A DNA stretch of 64,000 nucleotides from Flaccisagitta enflata (Eukaryota; Chaetognatha; Sagittoidea; Aphragmophora), in contig OZ231126.1 of assembly GCA_965153355.1 (NCBI GenBank), positions 62,001 through 126,000 of the forward strand, read 5' to 3'. Below, in pieces: positions 20,479-47,044 of the stretch. Positions within the stretch are counted from its first letter, which is position 1; each line of letters starts with the position of its first letter. A model generated the notes under the pieces. It had not been told where the DNA came from and did no database searches. It worked only from the letters and a program-made list of their open reading frames with translations. The translations under genes were made by a program, and so were the position numbers.

Positions 20479-20573
20479 TACCAACGGGTGAAATAATCGA
20501 AGCATTTTTTTTTCAAGAGAGCTTGACCAGTGCTGGGAAGAGACGTCCGAGACACGAAGAGTTAGATGTGGTA

Positions 20574-20752
20574 CAGTAGAGCACCGCTAATGCGCACCCG
20601 CTTGTAAGGCATGCACGCTTATAAGGCACTGATTATGGTTTTCCCATTAGAAATTTTGTAGTTATTTCCATATTGGCAATAAGGCAGGCAGCTTCACTAT
20701 AAGGCATGAATTTGTTCAATCCCTTGAAATGCCTTCAAGTGAAGTCCAACTG
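20574..20752 (+). mobile_element. pogo-like MITE with TA target duplication
   Basis: Begins CAGTAGAGCACCGCTAATGC and ends GTGAAGTCCAACTG, flanked by TA on both sides. Inner motif TATAAGGCA is repeated inverted and direct. 179 bp, non-coding. Confidence 0.6.
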
Positions 20753-20786
20753 TATCTACTCCGCATTCTAAAATCATCAGAGCGAA

Positions 20787-20912
20787 TGTATGTATGTGTG
20801 TATGTATGTATGTATGTATGTATGTATGTATGTATGTATGTATGTATGTATGTATGTATGTATGTATGTATGTATGTATGTATGTATATATGTATGTATG
20901 TATGTATGTATG
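20787..20912 (+). repeat. (TATG)n microsatellite
   Basis: Pure tetranucleotide GTAT/TATG tract of about 30 units. Confidence 0.93.
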
Positions 20913-21065
20913 TACCCAGATACGAGTCCTGAAGTTGTCCCAAAGTTTTTTTTCGAGGTTGTCCAAGAGATACCAGGTCAACTTGTTGTCCAAGAGATAC
21001 AAGGTCAACTTGTTGTCCTTAAGTTGCACCCAGAAAATACAACATGTATTGTTCAGACAAATACA

Positions 21066-21072
21066 AGAGAGA

Positions 21073-21157
<85 letters not shown>
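21066..21157 (+). repeat. (GA)n microsatellite, preceded by a 20-bp tandem repeat
   Basis: GA tract. Just upstream (20,955-21,020) the unit GTTGTCCAAGAGATACAAGG with GTCAACTT is duplicated. Confidence 0.9.
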
Positions 21158-21159
<2 letters not shown>

Positions 21160-21399
21160 GAGAGCAAATAATGACATGACGTCAAAGTAAATTGAAAAGG
21201 ACAGTTTTGAGCCTTGTACAAACTAGAAAACGTTCTAAGTCGTGTGCAAACTAGTCATAGCCGTAACCAATTTCCAGATTCGTCATACGGGAGCAATTTT
21301 TACAAAGTGAGGGTGCGTCGAGACGGATGTCGAGTTGTGTGTAGGCGGACGAGGAAATGGGGGGGGGGGGGGTGGGGGGCGGGGGATGGTCTCGGGGTT

Positions 21400-21825
21400 G
21401 TTAGTCGCGTGCTACGCGACTCTACACCCGCTATGTCGTTCGGTCGGTCGTTCGGTCGTTCGGTAGTTCGGTCGGTCGGTCGGTCGGTCGGTCGGTCGGT
21501 CGGTCGGTCGGTCGGTCGGTTGGTCGGTCGGTCGGTCGGTCGGTCGGTCGGTCGGTCGGTCGGTCGGTCGGTCGGTCGGTCGGTCGGTCGGTCGGTCGGT
21601 CGGTCGGTCGGTCGGTCGGTCGGTCGGTCGGTCGGTCGGTCGGTCGGTCGGTCGGTCGGTCGGTCGGTCGGTCGGTCGGTCGGTCGGTCGGTCGGTCGGT
21701 CGGTCGGTCCCCTTTCTACTCTGAGCCTACTGCTCCGGCCCAAATGGTCTAGTGACCTTCTCCAGCACAGCTCCTGTCCACCCGCACGCGACTGGGGAAG
21801 CCGTGTATCAGGCCTTGTTTTTTAT
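21400..21825 (+). repeat. Dispersed element DR1, copy with ~70 CGGT units
   Basis: The most complete copy: GTCGCGTGCTACGCGACTCT, ACACCCGCTATGTCGTTCGG, (CGGT)n at ~21,440-21,708, CCCCTTTCTACTCTGAGCC, GCTCCGGCCCAAATGGTC, CTCCTGTCCACCCGCACGCG, ACTGGGGAAGCCGTGTATCA and GGCCTTGTTTT. Its tract is near-pure, in contrast to the interrupted tracts of other copies. Confidence 0.8.
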
Positions 21826-22114
21826 ACAGATAACTTTGCATCGTTGATAAGTGCATCAATGTCTTCGTTCTTCGCCCCCGTTACCCCCCTCCCCTCACCC
21901 TCCACACCTCCCTAATCTCTCTTCCCATTTCCCGCTCTCTTTCCTGCCCCCCCCCCTCTTCCTTCCCTTCCAACTCTTCCCCCCTCTTCCCCCCCCCCCC
22001 CCCCGTCTTTCCCCCTTCGTCATTCCCTCTACCAGTTCCGGGCCATTTTTTGCCCAAAGTGGATCGATCGATGTCTTGCACACTCTTACGCACGCGATCC
22101 ACTCAATCTACACC

Positions 22115-22197
22115 GATTCCGGTTCCTCCTCTTCCTCATCCTCCTCTTCCTCCTCTTCTTCCTCCTCTTCTTCCTCCTCTTCTTCCTCCTCTTCCTA
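22115..22197 (+). repeat. (TCC/TCT)n tract
   Basis: CCTCTTCCTCCTCTTCTT-type imperfect trinucleotide tract. The upstream 21,870-22,010 is C-rich. Confidence 0.85.
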
Positions 22198-22315
22198 CCT
22201 AATCAACGCCCTTGTTCTTCCTGCCAAGAACAATGGACGCACAGTAGGTCACTGAAAGGATGTTGATGATGATGATGATGATGAGTTGAAGCCATACAAG
22301 CCATACTGGCTATTT

Positions 22316-22494
<179 letters not shown>

Positions 22495-23094
22495 TGCGCT
22501 AGTGTGCCCTCCAACCGATCCTTCCGCGACTTTAAAGATTGTCCTAATTTCTTCTCCTTTGTTTGTACTTGTGTGTCCGACTATTGATTTTTTTTTTTCG
22601 GAAAGGGACAAAAAAGAGATATATTTGGGATGATATGACATTGTTTTTGAATCCTCATCATTGACATATTGAAATTTTACTGTATATTCAGGTCCAATCC
22701 CTGAGGAAGGCAGGAAACGGTCGAAATATAGGGTGAATAAATTCAAGCGTTTTTTTTTCAGGTGTACAGTTTACATGAGGTTGGATTGGCCTGTCTTTCG
22801 CCGTCAGTTCATCCGTCCGTCCATGCATTCGTCCGTCAGTTCATGCATGCGTCTGTCCGTGCATGCGTCCTTCCGATCATCCGTCAGTCTGTCGCGATCT
22901 AATACAAAGAACTAATGCGAACACTTGTTGACCTTTGGCTTGAAGAAGCAGGGGCGGGGGGGGGGGGATGGGGGTAAGGTAAGCTACGTAGGGAGTATGA
23001 AGTTCGTGTTTGCTTCGTTACTGTCCACCCCAATGCAGCAGGTGTTCTAGAGATGATTTCGTCGCAAGACCTTACTTCATGGTCGAACAGTTCC

Positions 23095-23372
<278 letters not shown>

Positions 23373-23689
23373 AGTGTAAGAAGAGATAGAGAGTGACGGG
23401 GACAGAGTGTTCCGGGCTGTAAGAGGGAAAAAAAATAACGACAAGCCATTTTTGGGACACGAAATTGCTAAAAGAAAAAAAAAAAGGAAAAAAAAGGAAA
23501 AAAAAAAAGGAAAGTAAAAGAAACCTTTTTCTCAATGGTTGAAAATTTTCGATGGTTTTTTTTTTGGGGTCTTTTTTCAAATTCGCATCCTTTCAGCTTT
23601 TTCAGCGAAATTTCTCTCTTTTGGCCTCAGATTTCAAACCAAATTTTGTCTCCTCGCCGAAGTCAAATAGATTTTTTGGATACTTACCC

Positions 23690-24165
23690 TCGGCTTACTC
23701 ATTTGTGTCAATTCACTTACCCCTGTGCTTACTCATTTGTGTCATTTCACTCACCCTGTGCTTACTCATTTGTGTCATTTCACTTGCCTTTGTGCTTGCT
23801 CATTTGTGCCATTTCATTTACCCCTGTGCTTACTCATTTATGTCATTTTACTTACCCCTGTGCTTACTAATTTGTGTCATTTCACCTACCCCTGTGCTTA
23901 CTCATCTATGCCCTTTTACTTACCACTTGGCCTTGTGCCATTTCATATACCCTGTTTTTACTTATTGGTGTCATTTCACTTACCCTATTCTTACTCATTT
24001 GAAAATCATTGGTGCTTACTCATTTGTGTCATGTGGCTTTCATTCGGTGCTTACTTATTTAATGCAATTTACTTACCCCTACTCATTTTTGTCATGTAAA
24101 CCTTAGCCTGTGCTGTGCTTAGTCATTTTTGTCCTATCACTCACCCTAAATATGATTTATTTGTG
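23690..24165 (+). repeat. ~34-bp minisatellite
   Basis: About thirteen imperfect units built from TGTGCTTACTCATTTGTGTC and ATTTCACTTACCCC. Frames across it (up to 184 codons) are explained by the repeat and show no domain. Confidence 0.85.
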
Positions 24166-24179
24166 TCATGCAACACTTG

Positions 24180-24311
24180 TTAGTCTGTCTGTCTGTCTCT
24201 ATCTTTTCCACCTGTCACTGCCTCTCTCTTTCTGTCTGTCTGTCTATCTGTCTGTCTGTCTGTCTGTCAGTTAGTCTGTCAGTCTGTCCGTCTGTCTATT
24301 TGGGGTTTGTA

Positions 24312-24376
<65 letters not shown>

Positions 24377-24385
24377 CTCTCTGTT
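24180..24385 (+). repeat. (GTCT)n and (TTTC)n tracts
   Basis: CTGT tract then CTTT tract. A diffuse inverse (GACA-rich) region lies at 24,580-24,800. Confidence 0.85.
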
Positions 24386-25324
24386 GCCTTTTTTTCTTCT
24401 TCCTATGCCATAACAGAAAATGTCAACTTATGGAAGAGACACTTAGTTTTGAACTTGGTAAATTCCTTTTTGGGGCAGAAAGCTGTTTCTAACGTTGTTA
24501 CCTATTCCTGGAAAAATATTTGTCCGCTTGAAAAGAAACAAATTGTAACTTACTTTTTTGAAGAGAGGGGAAAAGAGAGGCTGACAGACAGACAGACAGA
24601 AAAAGAGAGGGAAAATGACAGACGCTGAGTAAGAAACTGAGAAAGGAACTTTCTGACTTTCCAAGTTTAACATAAACAGAACGATAGGCAGACATACAGA
24701 ATGACAGGCACATAGACTGATAGACAAACAGGCAGACAAACGGTCGGACAGACAGGAAGACAGACAGACAGACAGACTGACAAACAGTCAGACATTAAGA
24801 ATGACAGACTATTGCAGAATCACACGTCAATCGGATGATTTCCACAGTAAGTTACAAATGCCTCCCATGATTATCATGTCCCAAAGACAAATACACCAGA
24901 TTATCAAAAATACAATAATTATAGGGAAGTAAACGAAAAAAAAAATTTTCTCCTTACCCGTCATGACCGGTATGAGTCGATCCAGTATTGCAAGGGCTTT
25001 CATTTGATACCTCGTGATATATGTTTTTTTGTATCTTATGCCATTATGATCAATAAATCCTAATTTCTCCCTATCTGGCGTTTCTGTCAACTTTTTCTCT
25101 TGTACCATCTCTCTTTTATTGAGCTAGTAAATAAATCGAAATTGCTCTGAAAGACAAGAAAGTCAATATCTTATATGGTGGAAAGGTAAAAATTCAAATT
25201 TTTCACTTTTAAAATGAATTATGAGGCAAAAATACGGCACTAAAAACTAATGCAGAAACAAAGATTGGGAAAAGACCCAATCACAAAAAAGAAAACAAAA
25301 GAATATGGTTATTACAGCACCGAT

Positions 25325-25488
25325 GCTGATACATGGCTAGCCCAGTCGAGTGCGGGTGGGCCAGGGCCATATTTGAGGTCAAAAAATGGAATTCATTAAA
25401 AAGGTAAAATGTGACCGGTAGACAGACAGACCGACTGACGGATGAACGGACAAAGCAGGGTGTAGAGTCGCGTATCACGCGACTAAAA
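25325..25488 (-). repeat. Dispersed element DR1, copy
   Basis: GATGCTGATACATGGCTAGC, CCAGTCGAGTGCGGGTGGGC, AAAAAGGTAAAATGTGACCG, a GACAGACAGACCGACTGA tract and GGACAAAGCAGGGTGTAGAG, ending TCGCGTATCACGCGACTA. Confidence 0.72.
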
Positions 25489-25539
25489 AGAAATATGCAT
25501 CTTGAGCGCATCGAGCAAGTTGGTTCTCTCTTTGGTTCT

Positions 25540-25740
25540 GTCTTGCTTTCTATCTTGCTTTTTATCTATCTTGCTTTCTATCTATCTTGCTTTCTATCTT
25601 TATTGCTTTCTATCTATCTTGCTTTCTATCTTTCTTGCTTTCTATCTATCTTGCCTTCTTTCTGTTTTGCTTTCTTTTTATTTGGCTTCCTTCTTATCTT
25701 GCTCTCTTTCTATCTTGCTTTCTTTTTATCCATCTCTCTG

Positions 25741-25779
<39 letters not shown>

Positions 25780-25858
25780 AGCTTGCTTGCTTGCTCGCTA
25801 TTTTTGTTTCTGTCTTGCTTTCTATCTTTCTTGCTTGCTTGCTTGCTTGCTTGCTTGC

Positions 25859-25903
<45 letters not shown>

Positions 25904-25917
25904 CGCTCGCTCGCTTG
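25540..25917 (+). repeat. Imperfect TTTCTATCTTGC satellite and (TTGC)n
   Basis: Interleaved CTTGCTTTCTATCTAT units, a TTTC tract (25,750-25,780) and TTGC units at 25,830-25,915. Confidence 0.88.
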
Positions 25918-26066
25918 TTAGTTGCGGACACGCAACTCTATAAGAGGCTTTGTCCGTCCGTCCGTCGGTCGGTTGGTCACGCTCGAGTTGAAAAGTGGGA
26001 AAACGCGTATTTCCCCCCCTGCCCACCCGTCCGCAACTGATGGCCGTTTATACGGCCTTGTTTTCT
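25917..26066 (+). repeat. Dispersed element DR1, 'CAACTCTATAAGAGG' variant
   Basis: TTAGTTGCGGACACGCAACT, CTATAAGAGGCTTTGTCCGT, (CCGT/CGGT)n, CTCGAGTTGAAAAGTGGG, CCCCCTGCCCACCCGTCCGC, AACTGATGGCCG and TACGGCCTTGTTTT. It is a sister type to the GCGACTCTACA copies. Confidence 0.72.
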
Positions 26067-26639
26067 TTCTATCTTTCTTTTCCTTCCTGTCGCACTTTCT
26101 TTTTACCTTACTTCCTCTCTCTTTGATTCCCCATTGCTTTCCTGCCGCATCTGCCGTACCCTACTTAGCCGCGTAGCATTGCTGCTCTGCTACCATGAGT
26201 CTGCTTCTGTCCGTTGTCCACAGGCCACCTTTGTTTTCAATGCGCATGTAGAGGCTTTCCTGGCCTTATATTTCAATGTTATATGCTGTTTCTCTTTGCG
26301 ATGGCGCGTTACGGCGTGATCGCATATAAAAAATGAAAAGAGATATGAAATCAGCACATCTTAAGGATACTGCAGGCAGTCGACGTCAACTCACGGCGGC
26401 GAAGTTTGGACGCAGTAACCTTTTATTTGAAGCTTTATCATATCTTAAGTTTTTTACACTTTTGAAAATAAAAAAAAGATTACCTGGGGACTATTTAGGT
26501 AAAAACAGATGACCTGGCGCTATGCTCGGATTATATTTGACCAAGTATTACTTTTGGGACATCCTGGAATGCAGGTTCAAATTTCTGATATTGCGTTGTT
26601 GCTCGTTTCTCTCGTAACGCGAGCCATGGTTCCTTCCCT

Positions 26640-27115
26640 AAATAATTCAAGGACAAATGCATCAGTTGAATAGTTCCAAAGATAATTGAATCAGATCATT
26701 GCCATGTCCCAGAAACAAATGAATCAGATGATTACAATGTCCCAGAGACATATACACCAGATGATTTTGAATATAACGATTTAAAGACAAATACATCAGT
26801 TAAATATCATGTTCAAAAGATTAATCATTCAGATGATTACCATGTCCTAGGCTAGAGACAAATGAATCACATAATTACCTTGTCAAAGAGACAAATCAAT
26901 CAGATGATTACCATGTCCCAGAGACAAATGGATCAGATGATTAACTTGTCCCAAAGACAAATGAATCAGATAATTACCTTGTCTCAGGAACAAATCAATC
27001 AGATGATTACCATGTCCCCGAGACAAATCAATCAGATGATTACCATGTCCCTGAGACAAATCAATCAGATGATTACCATATCCCACAGACGAGTGAAACA
27101 GATGCTTGTCTGATC
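26640..27115 (+). repeat. ~38-bp minisatellite
   Basis: About twelve units made of AATCAGATGATTACCATGTC and CCAGAGACAAAT. They are imperfect and diverge toward the left. No gene is seen in 26,070-26,640. Confidence 0.85.
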
Positions 27116-27144
27116 CACAGAATTTCATGTGTCTCATCCTTTTT

Positions 27145-27640
27145 GGGCAGCGGCCCCAAAGGGCCGATGTCCTGTAGGACACAGGGGTGAATTTCCAGAC
27201 GTCCGTACGTCCGTCCGTCCGTCCGTCCGTCCATCCGTACGTCCCCCCCCCGAGGCTACTCAGACCCCTCTTGGACCTCAAATAAGCCCTCTCAGGCCCC
27301 AAATCAGCCCTCTCACACCTCAAATTAGCCCTCTCAGGCCCCTGATCAGCCCTCTCAGATCAAAAATTAACCCTTTCAAATCAGAAATCATCCCTCTGAG
27401 GTCCAAAATGAGCTCTCAGGCCCAAAATCAGCCCCTTTAACCCCCTGCTCCAAGGAATCAAATGCCTTCAAATGTGGCCCCTCAGGACGTCTGGAAATTC
27501 ACCCCTTTGTCCTACAGGACATCGGCCCTTTGGGGCCGCTGCCCTGCTCTCACCTCACTCTTTCAGCTGATCACTCCAAGCAGGGCATCGGGTACCGCTG
27601 ACCATGTGCGATCCTTGGATGACTAGTTTAACTCGTTTTA
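27145..27640. repeat. Dispersed element DR2, copy with inverted ends and ~21-bp core satellite
   Basis: The left arm, GGGCAGCGGCCCCAAAGGGC to ATTTCCAGACGTCC (27,147-27,203), is the inverse of the right arm 27,486-27,545. Inside are a (CCGT)n tract and about nine units of CAGCCCTCTCAGGCCCCAAA type. The right side continues with the inverse of the 10,079-10,150 block, ending GATCCTTGGATGACTAGT. This shows that DR2 units can be bounded by inverted arms. Confidence 0.75.
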
Positions 27641-27736
27641 AAATCCTTTAAAAAAAAGGAAAAAAAAGTCTTTTCTCTAAGATGACACAAGTTGTGGCTT
27701 TAAGATGCCTTTTTTTCCCAGCATTTAGCCGAGAAA

Positions 27737-28480
<744 letters not shown>

Positions 28481-28785
28481 ATTCATTCATTCATTCATTC
28501 ATTCGCTCACTCTTTCTTTCCTTCTTCATTCAAACTGTTTCTCTTTCTTTTTTATTTTCTTTTTCTCCTTCTTTCATTCCTTCTTTCTTCCTCACTTATT
28601 TTCTCTTTTTTCTTTCCTCGTGTTCTACAAGGATATTCTTTCTGCGAGTCTACTTTTCAAATCCTGCTTCAAAAACTTCGACATTTTGAAGATATTTTCT
28701 TACATTTGCTGATTTCTTTTTCAGCTTTTAAGTCGTTTTTGTCATTGAACATGAGTTTTAACAAAGCTGGTTTGATGACATCCCG

Positions 28786-29505
<720 letters not shown>

Positions 29506-29940
29506 ACACAAGTTTTCATCGTTAAGCGGCCTTTTCGGCCCTGACCTCACTTGGCCTGTTACATCTCCATTTCCCCTTCACCATCATTAGAGTGTTTCTT
29601 AACGCAAAAAAATATTCCTAGATATTTGTTGATAATCAAAAAGAATAAAATAAACAATATTGAATAGAAAATGAAAATTTATATATTTTCAGATAAAGAA
29701 ACTCCAATTCCTGATTCCTGTTAGTTGACTGCTAATTAGAAAGGGCTTTTACCAGTAAATACTATCAAAAATTGATTGTTTTGATTAACCAATGAAAAAA
29801 TAAACTTGTCAACCAAAAAAATATTAAACTAATTAAAGTACAACATTTTGTTTGTGATATTCTATGACAATGTAAATCAAAATGTTGTGTATCAATTCTG
29901 GCAATGCGATAATTTCATATTATAGGATTTCATATTAAAT

Positions 29941-31408
29941 GGTCCAGGATCTAAGAAAAAGAACTCGGCGAATCTGGAAGAAGCTGTGAAAATTTGCATA
30001 TGGGGTCAGTTTTTTGTGCTGAACAAGACTGGACGGGGTACACGTCTGATTTTTTAATGTACCCCGTTAAAAAACGCGTTTTTTCACCGAAAAACACTTT
30101 GAAGTGAAGCTGACGCCAAACTTATTGACCAATGACAACAAAATTTTAAGTGAAGAAAAATATGTTTTTTTTTCTACATGTATGCAAAATTTCAGCAAAA
30201 GCGGTTAAGTAGAAGCGGAGCTATGGCAGTTTAAAGTCTAGGTCTATTTTCAAAAAAAAGGCTATGTTTCAATTTTGGGGTAAATCTTTGTTTTTTTGAG
30301 CTGAAAGTCTGAAACTGTTTTTAGACTTTCATTTTAGTCTAATACATGCAAAAAACAAAATAAATTGAAAAGATCTGGCGTTTTTTTCATTTTTTGACCT
30401 AAAAACTAAAAAATTGAGTTTTAAAATTTAGGTTGGATTTTCAAAAAAGGCTTGTTCAAGATAGATATTGAAATCAAGGGCGCCCACTTAAGGAATCTAT
30501 TGTCATGAAGTGTACCAACTTATTCCCAAACTTTTAGAGGGGTACGCCAACCTAAAAAGACAAAAAATCATTTCAAAGTTTAAAAAAAAAAAATCCTAAA
30601 ATTTTGCATTTTTGGACCCCCTTGGACATTTGAAAAAATTCAATGTTTGATAAGGAGGCTGAAATTTTGCGTATTTATTCCCCTCACATATTGGGAGTTG
30701 CATGCAAAATTTTAGGCAAATTGGATGCGGCGTTTGGCCGTAGCATTATCAAATGTCCCAAGGAGTCTAAAAATGCATAATTTTGGGTCTTTTTTTTCTT
30801 GAACTTTGAAATGATTTTTTGTCTTTTTAGGTTGGCGTACCCCTCTGAAAGTTTGGGAATAAGTTGGTCCACTTCATGACAATAGATTCCTCAAGTAGGC
30901 GCCCTTGATTTCAATATTTTCCTTGAACAAGCCTTTTTTGAAGATCCAGCATAGATTTTGAGACTAAATTTTATGTTTTTTAGGCTAAAAAATGAAAAAA
31001 ACATCAGATTTTTTCAATTTTTTTTATTTTATGTATGTGTTAGGGTAAAATGAAAGTCCAAAAACAGTTTCAGACTTTTAGTTCAAAAAAACAAAATTTT
31101 ACTCCAAAATTGAAACAAAGCCCTTTTTTTGAAAATAGACCTAGACTTTAAACCGCCATAGCTCTGCTTTTACTGAACCGATTGTGCTGAAATTTTGCAT
31201 GCAAATAAAAAAAAAAGAAATATTTTTCTTTACCTAAAACTTTAAAGACGGAAAAACGCGTTTTTTAATGGGGTACACTAAAAAATCAGACGTGTACCCC
31301 GTCCAATCTTGTTCAGCACGAAAAACTGACCTTGTATGCAAATTTTCACGCCTTTTCCCAGATTTGCCGAGTTCTTTCTTTTTCTTCCTTTTAGAGACTG
31401 GACTATAA
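29941..31408. mobile_element. Near-palindromic fold-back element, ~1.47 kb
   Basis: Left arm ~29,941-30,635 and right arm ~30,755-31,408 are inverse copies. Matching pairs include AGAACTCGGCGAATCTGG with CAGATTTGCCGAGTTCTTT, GGACGGGGTACACGTCTGAT with ATCAGACGTGTACCCCGTCC, and GGGGTACGCCAACCTAAAAA with TTTTTAGGTTGGCGTACCCC. The loop is only ~120 bp (30,636-30,754). There is no coding frame. Terminal sequence and target duplication were not resolved. Confidence 0.8.
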
Positions 31409-31528
31409 AGGAGAAATTGATTGACAATTTCATCGCCTATCAATATCTCTTTCACTGGAAAAAATTACAATAAAATCCCAGGCTGATGAATCTTAAAGGA
31501 AAATCAAAAACAAAAGCCCTTAAAGCTA

Positions 31529-31704
31529 CAGTGGGACCCCGCCTCATCGGACCTATTGGGACTGAAGATTTTTCACCTTTATCTCAGGATAACCTTTAAA
31601 GAGAGGTGAAATCACATTAAAAACTACCATTTGGGACCTCAAAATATTGACCTTTATTGATGGGGAACCTTTAAAAGCGAAGCTGTTATTGCGGGGTTCC
31701 ACTG
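31529..31704 (+). mobile_element. pogo-like MITE, 176 bp, TA-flanked
   Basis: Begins CAGTGGGACCCCGCCTCATC and ends GCGGGGTTCCACTG, with TA on both sides (31,527-31,528; 31,705-31,706). Same terminus type as 2581-3068. Confidence 0.75.
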
Positions 31705-31819
31705 TATTTTGTAAAAGGGAACACCTTATTAGTCTCACATCCTTCTCATTCCAATTCTACTCATCTCCCTTCTCTTCTTCTCAAAGTCTTTTACTTGGCT
31801 CCATACCACCGTTTCATCC

Positions 31820-32485
31820 TTCTCCTCTTCCTCTTCCTCCGCATACTCCTCCTCATCCACTACCGCCACAACTACCACCACCTATCCGTTCTATTCACTT
31901 CCTCGTCTTTCTTTTCCTCCTTCTCCCTCTTCTCAACCACCACCTTCTCCTCATCCACCACCACATCCACCGCCACCACCACATCCTCCTCTTACTCTTC
32001 CTCCTCCTCATCCTCCTCCTCATCCACCACCACCAAAACTACCACCACCTCTTCCTCCTCCTCCTCCACCACCACCACCACCACCACCACCACCACCACC
32101 ACCCTCTCCTCTTTCTTCTCCTCTTCCTCCTCTTCCTCCTCCTCCACGGACTGCCGGTGAATTGAACCTTGTCTTACTCCACCATCGCCACCGCTTCCTC
32201 CTCCTCTTCCTCCTCCTATTCCTCCTCCTCCTCTTCCTCCTCCTCCCTCTTCCTCCTCTTCCTCCTCCTCTTCCTCCTCTTCCTCTTCCTCCTCCTCTTC
32301 CTCCTCTTCCTCTTCCTCTTCCTCCTCTTCCTCCTCCTCTTCCTCCTCTTCCTCTTCTTCCTCTTCCTCCTCCTCTTCCTCCTCTTCCTCTTCCTCCTCT
32401 TCCTCTTCCTCCTCCTCTTCCTCCTCTTCCTCCTCTTCCTCCTCCTCTTCCCCACGGGCTGCCGGTGAATTGAACCTTGTCTTCG
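31820..32485 (+). repeat. (CCA/TCC/CTT)n pyrimidine tract with a 27-bp direct duplication
   Basis: CCTCCTCTTCC and CCACCACCA tracts. The sequence GCTGCCGGTGAATTGAACCT with TGTCTT occurs at 32,458 and, as GACTGCCGGTG.., at 32,150, so a ~308-bp unit is tandemly duplicated immediately upstream of the chitinase start codon. Part of it may be 5' UTR or promoter; a candidate acceptor TATCCAG ends at 32,501. Confidence 0.7.
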
Positions 32486-32513
32486 TCCCTTCCGTATCCA
32501 GGAATATATTTTC

Positions 32514-45650
<13,137 letters not shown>

Positions 45651-45762
45651 AAGGGAGAGGAGGAGAAGAAGGATGTGTAGATGTGTGAGGAGAAGTAAGA
45701 GAGGGAAGAAAAAGAAAAGAGGAAGAAAAAAAATAAGACCCGATGCCTACAAACAGCAACAA

Positions 45763-45852
45763 AACAAAACAAAACAAAACAAAACAAAACAAAACAAAAC
45801 AAAACAAAACAAAACAAAACAAAACAAAACAAAACAAAACAAAACAAAAAAA
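45763..45852 (+). repeat. (AAAAC)n microsatellite
   Basis: About seventeen AAAAC units in the presumed 3' UTR of gene B. No clear AATAAA was seen near it. The 45,860-46,340 stretch has no recognisable feature. Confidence 0.92.
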
Positions 45853-46340
45853 CAAACATTATAGGTTGAATATAGAAGTTCCCTATAAGTCCATTGTAAC
45901 AATATTTTCCTCAATGATTCACAGGCAGTGCCTCTCTTTCCCTTAGTTTGTGCTTGCTTTTGCTGTTTGTTACATTATTCTGTTCTCTTCATTGATTTTT
46001 ACTTACTTTGCTGCGAGATAGCAAAGTAGGTTTTTGTTATATAGCTTTTAGACTGTTTAGCAATGAATTTACACATGTACTGAATAGCTTTCAATTGCTA
46101 GGCTTGTGAATGAAAAACGATAACTTAGTCATGCGAATTGCTTTAAACCAATTATTTCATCTCGTTCATTTAATGATTTGTCTTTCTCATTGTCTGTATT
46201 TTTGCTCAGCATTACGCTCAAGTTTCCTTTTGAATTAAAATCGAATATTCAAACTTTATGACTGGGGGGAAAAAGATGACATACGCCAGGTCTTAGAATT
46301 TGCAGTCAGTTTGAATTTGTTCGTGAAATTGCTAGAATCC

Positions 46341-47040
46341 TAACTATGGCAAACGTGTTTTTCAGTAGTTTACACCCAAGCAATGAGTAAAACAAAACAA
46401 AATCGGTGACTGTTTTGAAGCTCTGTGAAAGATCTTTCAAATGAGATCTTGCTGGTAGTTCTAGCTTTAGTCGTCTAGAAATGGCATTGGGATGAAGACA
46501 GGTTGTCAGGAATTGGAAAAGCCCGTCAAAGGATCTTCATGTTTGTAGTTTGTTGTAACATAAAAACTAAACGCTTTGAGTTAAAAATGCAATCTTGGCG
46601 CAATTTTAAAGAAAACTTGAATCTCTTTAATTTGCTCATGGATATCAATTCGCTCATGGATATCGCTCATGGATATCGCTCATGTATATCGCTCATGGAC
46701 ATCAATTCGCTCATGGATATCGCTCATGGATATCAATTCTGAGTTCCACTATGAACAAAAACGTTGAGACTAAAATTGATAGTTGGAAAAAAAGCCAAAA
46801 TTTGCATTTTTTTCAGAAAGTGATATTCTTCTTTAATATAATGCGATGCCATTTCTTAACGAAAAAAGCTACTGAGACCAGCAACGTCGCATTTGGAAGA
46901 TTTTTCGAAGATCTTTCAAATGGTCATAGATTTTCTATAGTTCAAGAAAGTCATAGTCATAGTCATAGTCATAGTCATAGTCATAGATTTTCTATAGTTC
47001 AAGAAAAACAAGTTGTTTGTTTTTTTCTTTGCCATAGTTA
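46341..47040. mobile_element. TA-flanked MITE, family X, 700 bp
   Basis: Left TAACTATGGCAAACGTG, right CTTTGCCATAGTTA, with TA borders. The inside has a GCTCATGGATATC repeat (46,636-46,735) and a TCATAG hexamer repeat flanked by two copies of GATTTTCTATAGTTCAAGAA (46,925-47,010). Same terminus as 41,658-42,633. Confidence 0.72.
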
Positions 47041-47044
47041 GACA

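Noticed and set aside
21214-21915. 233-codon Val-Gly-Arg-Ser frame
   Set aside because: It reads the (CGGT)n tract of a DR1 element.
23552-24106. 184-codon frame
   Set aside because: Follows the 34-bp minisatellite; all three frames give similar low-complexity peptides.
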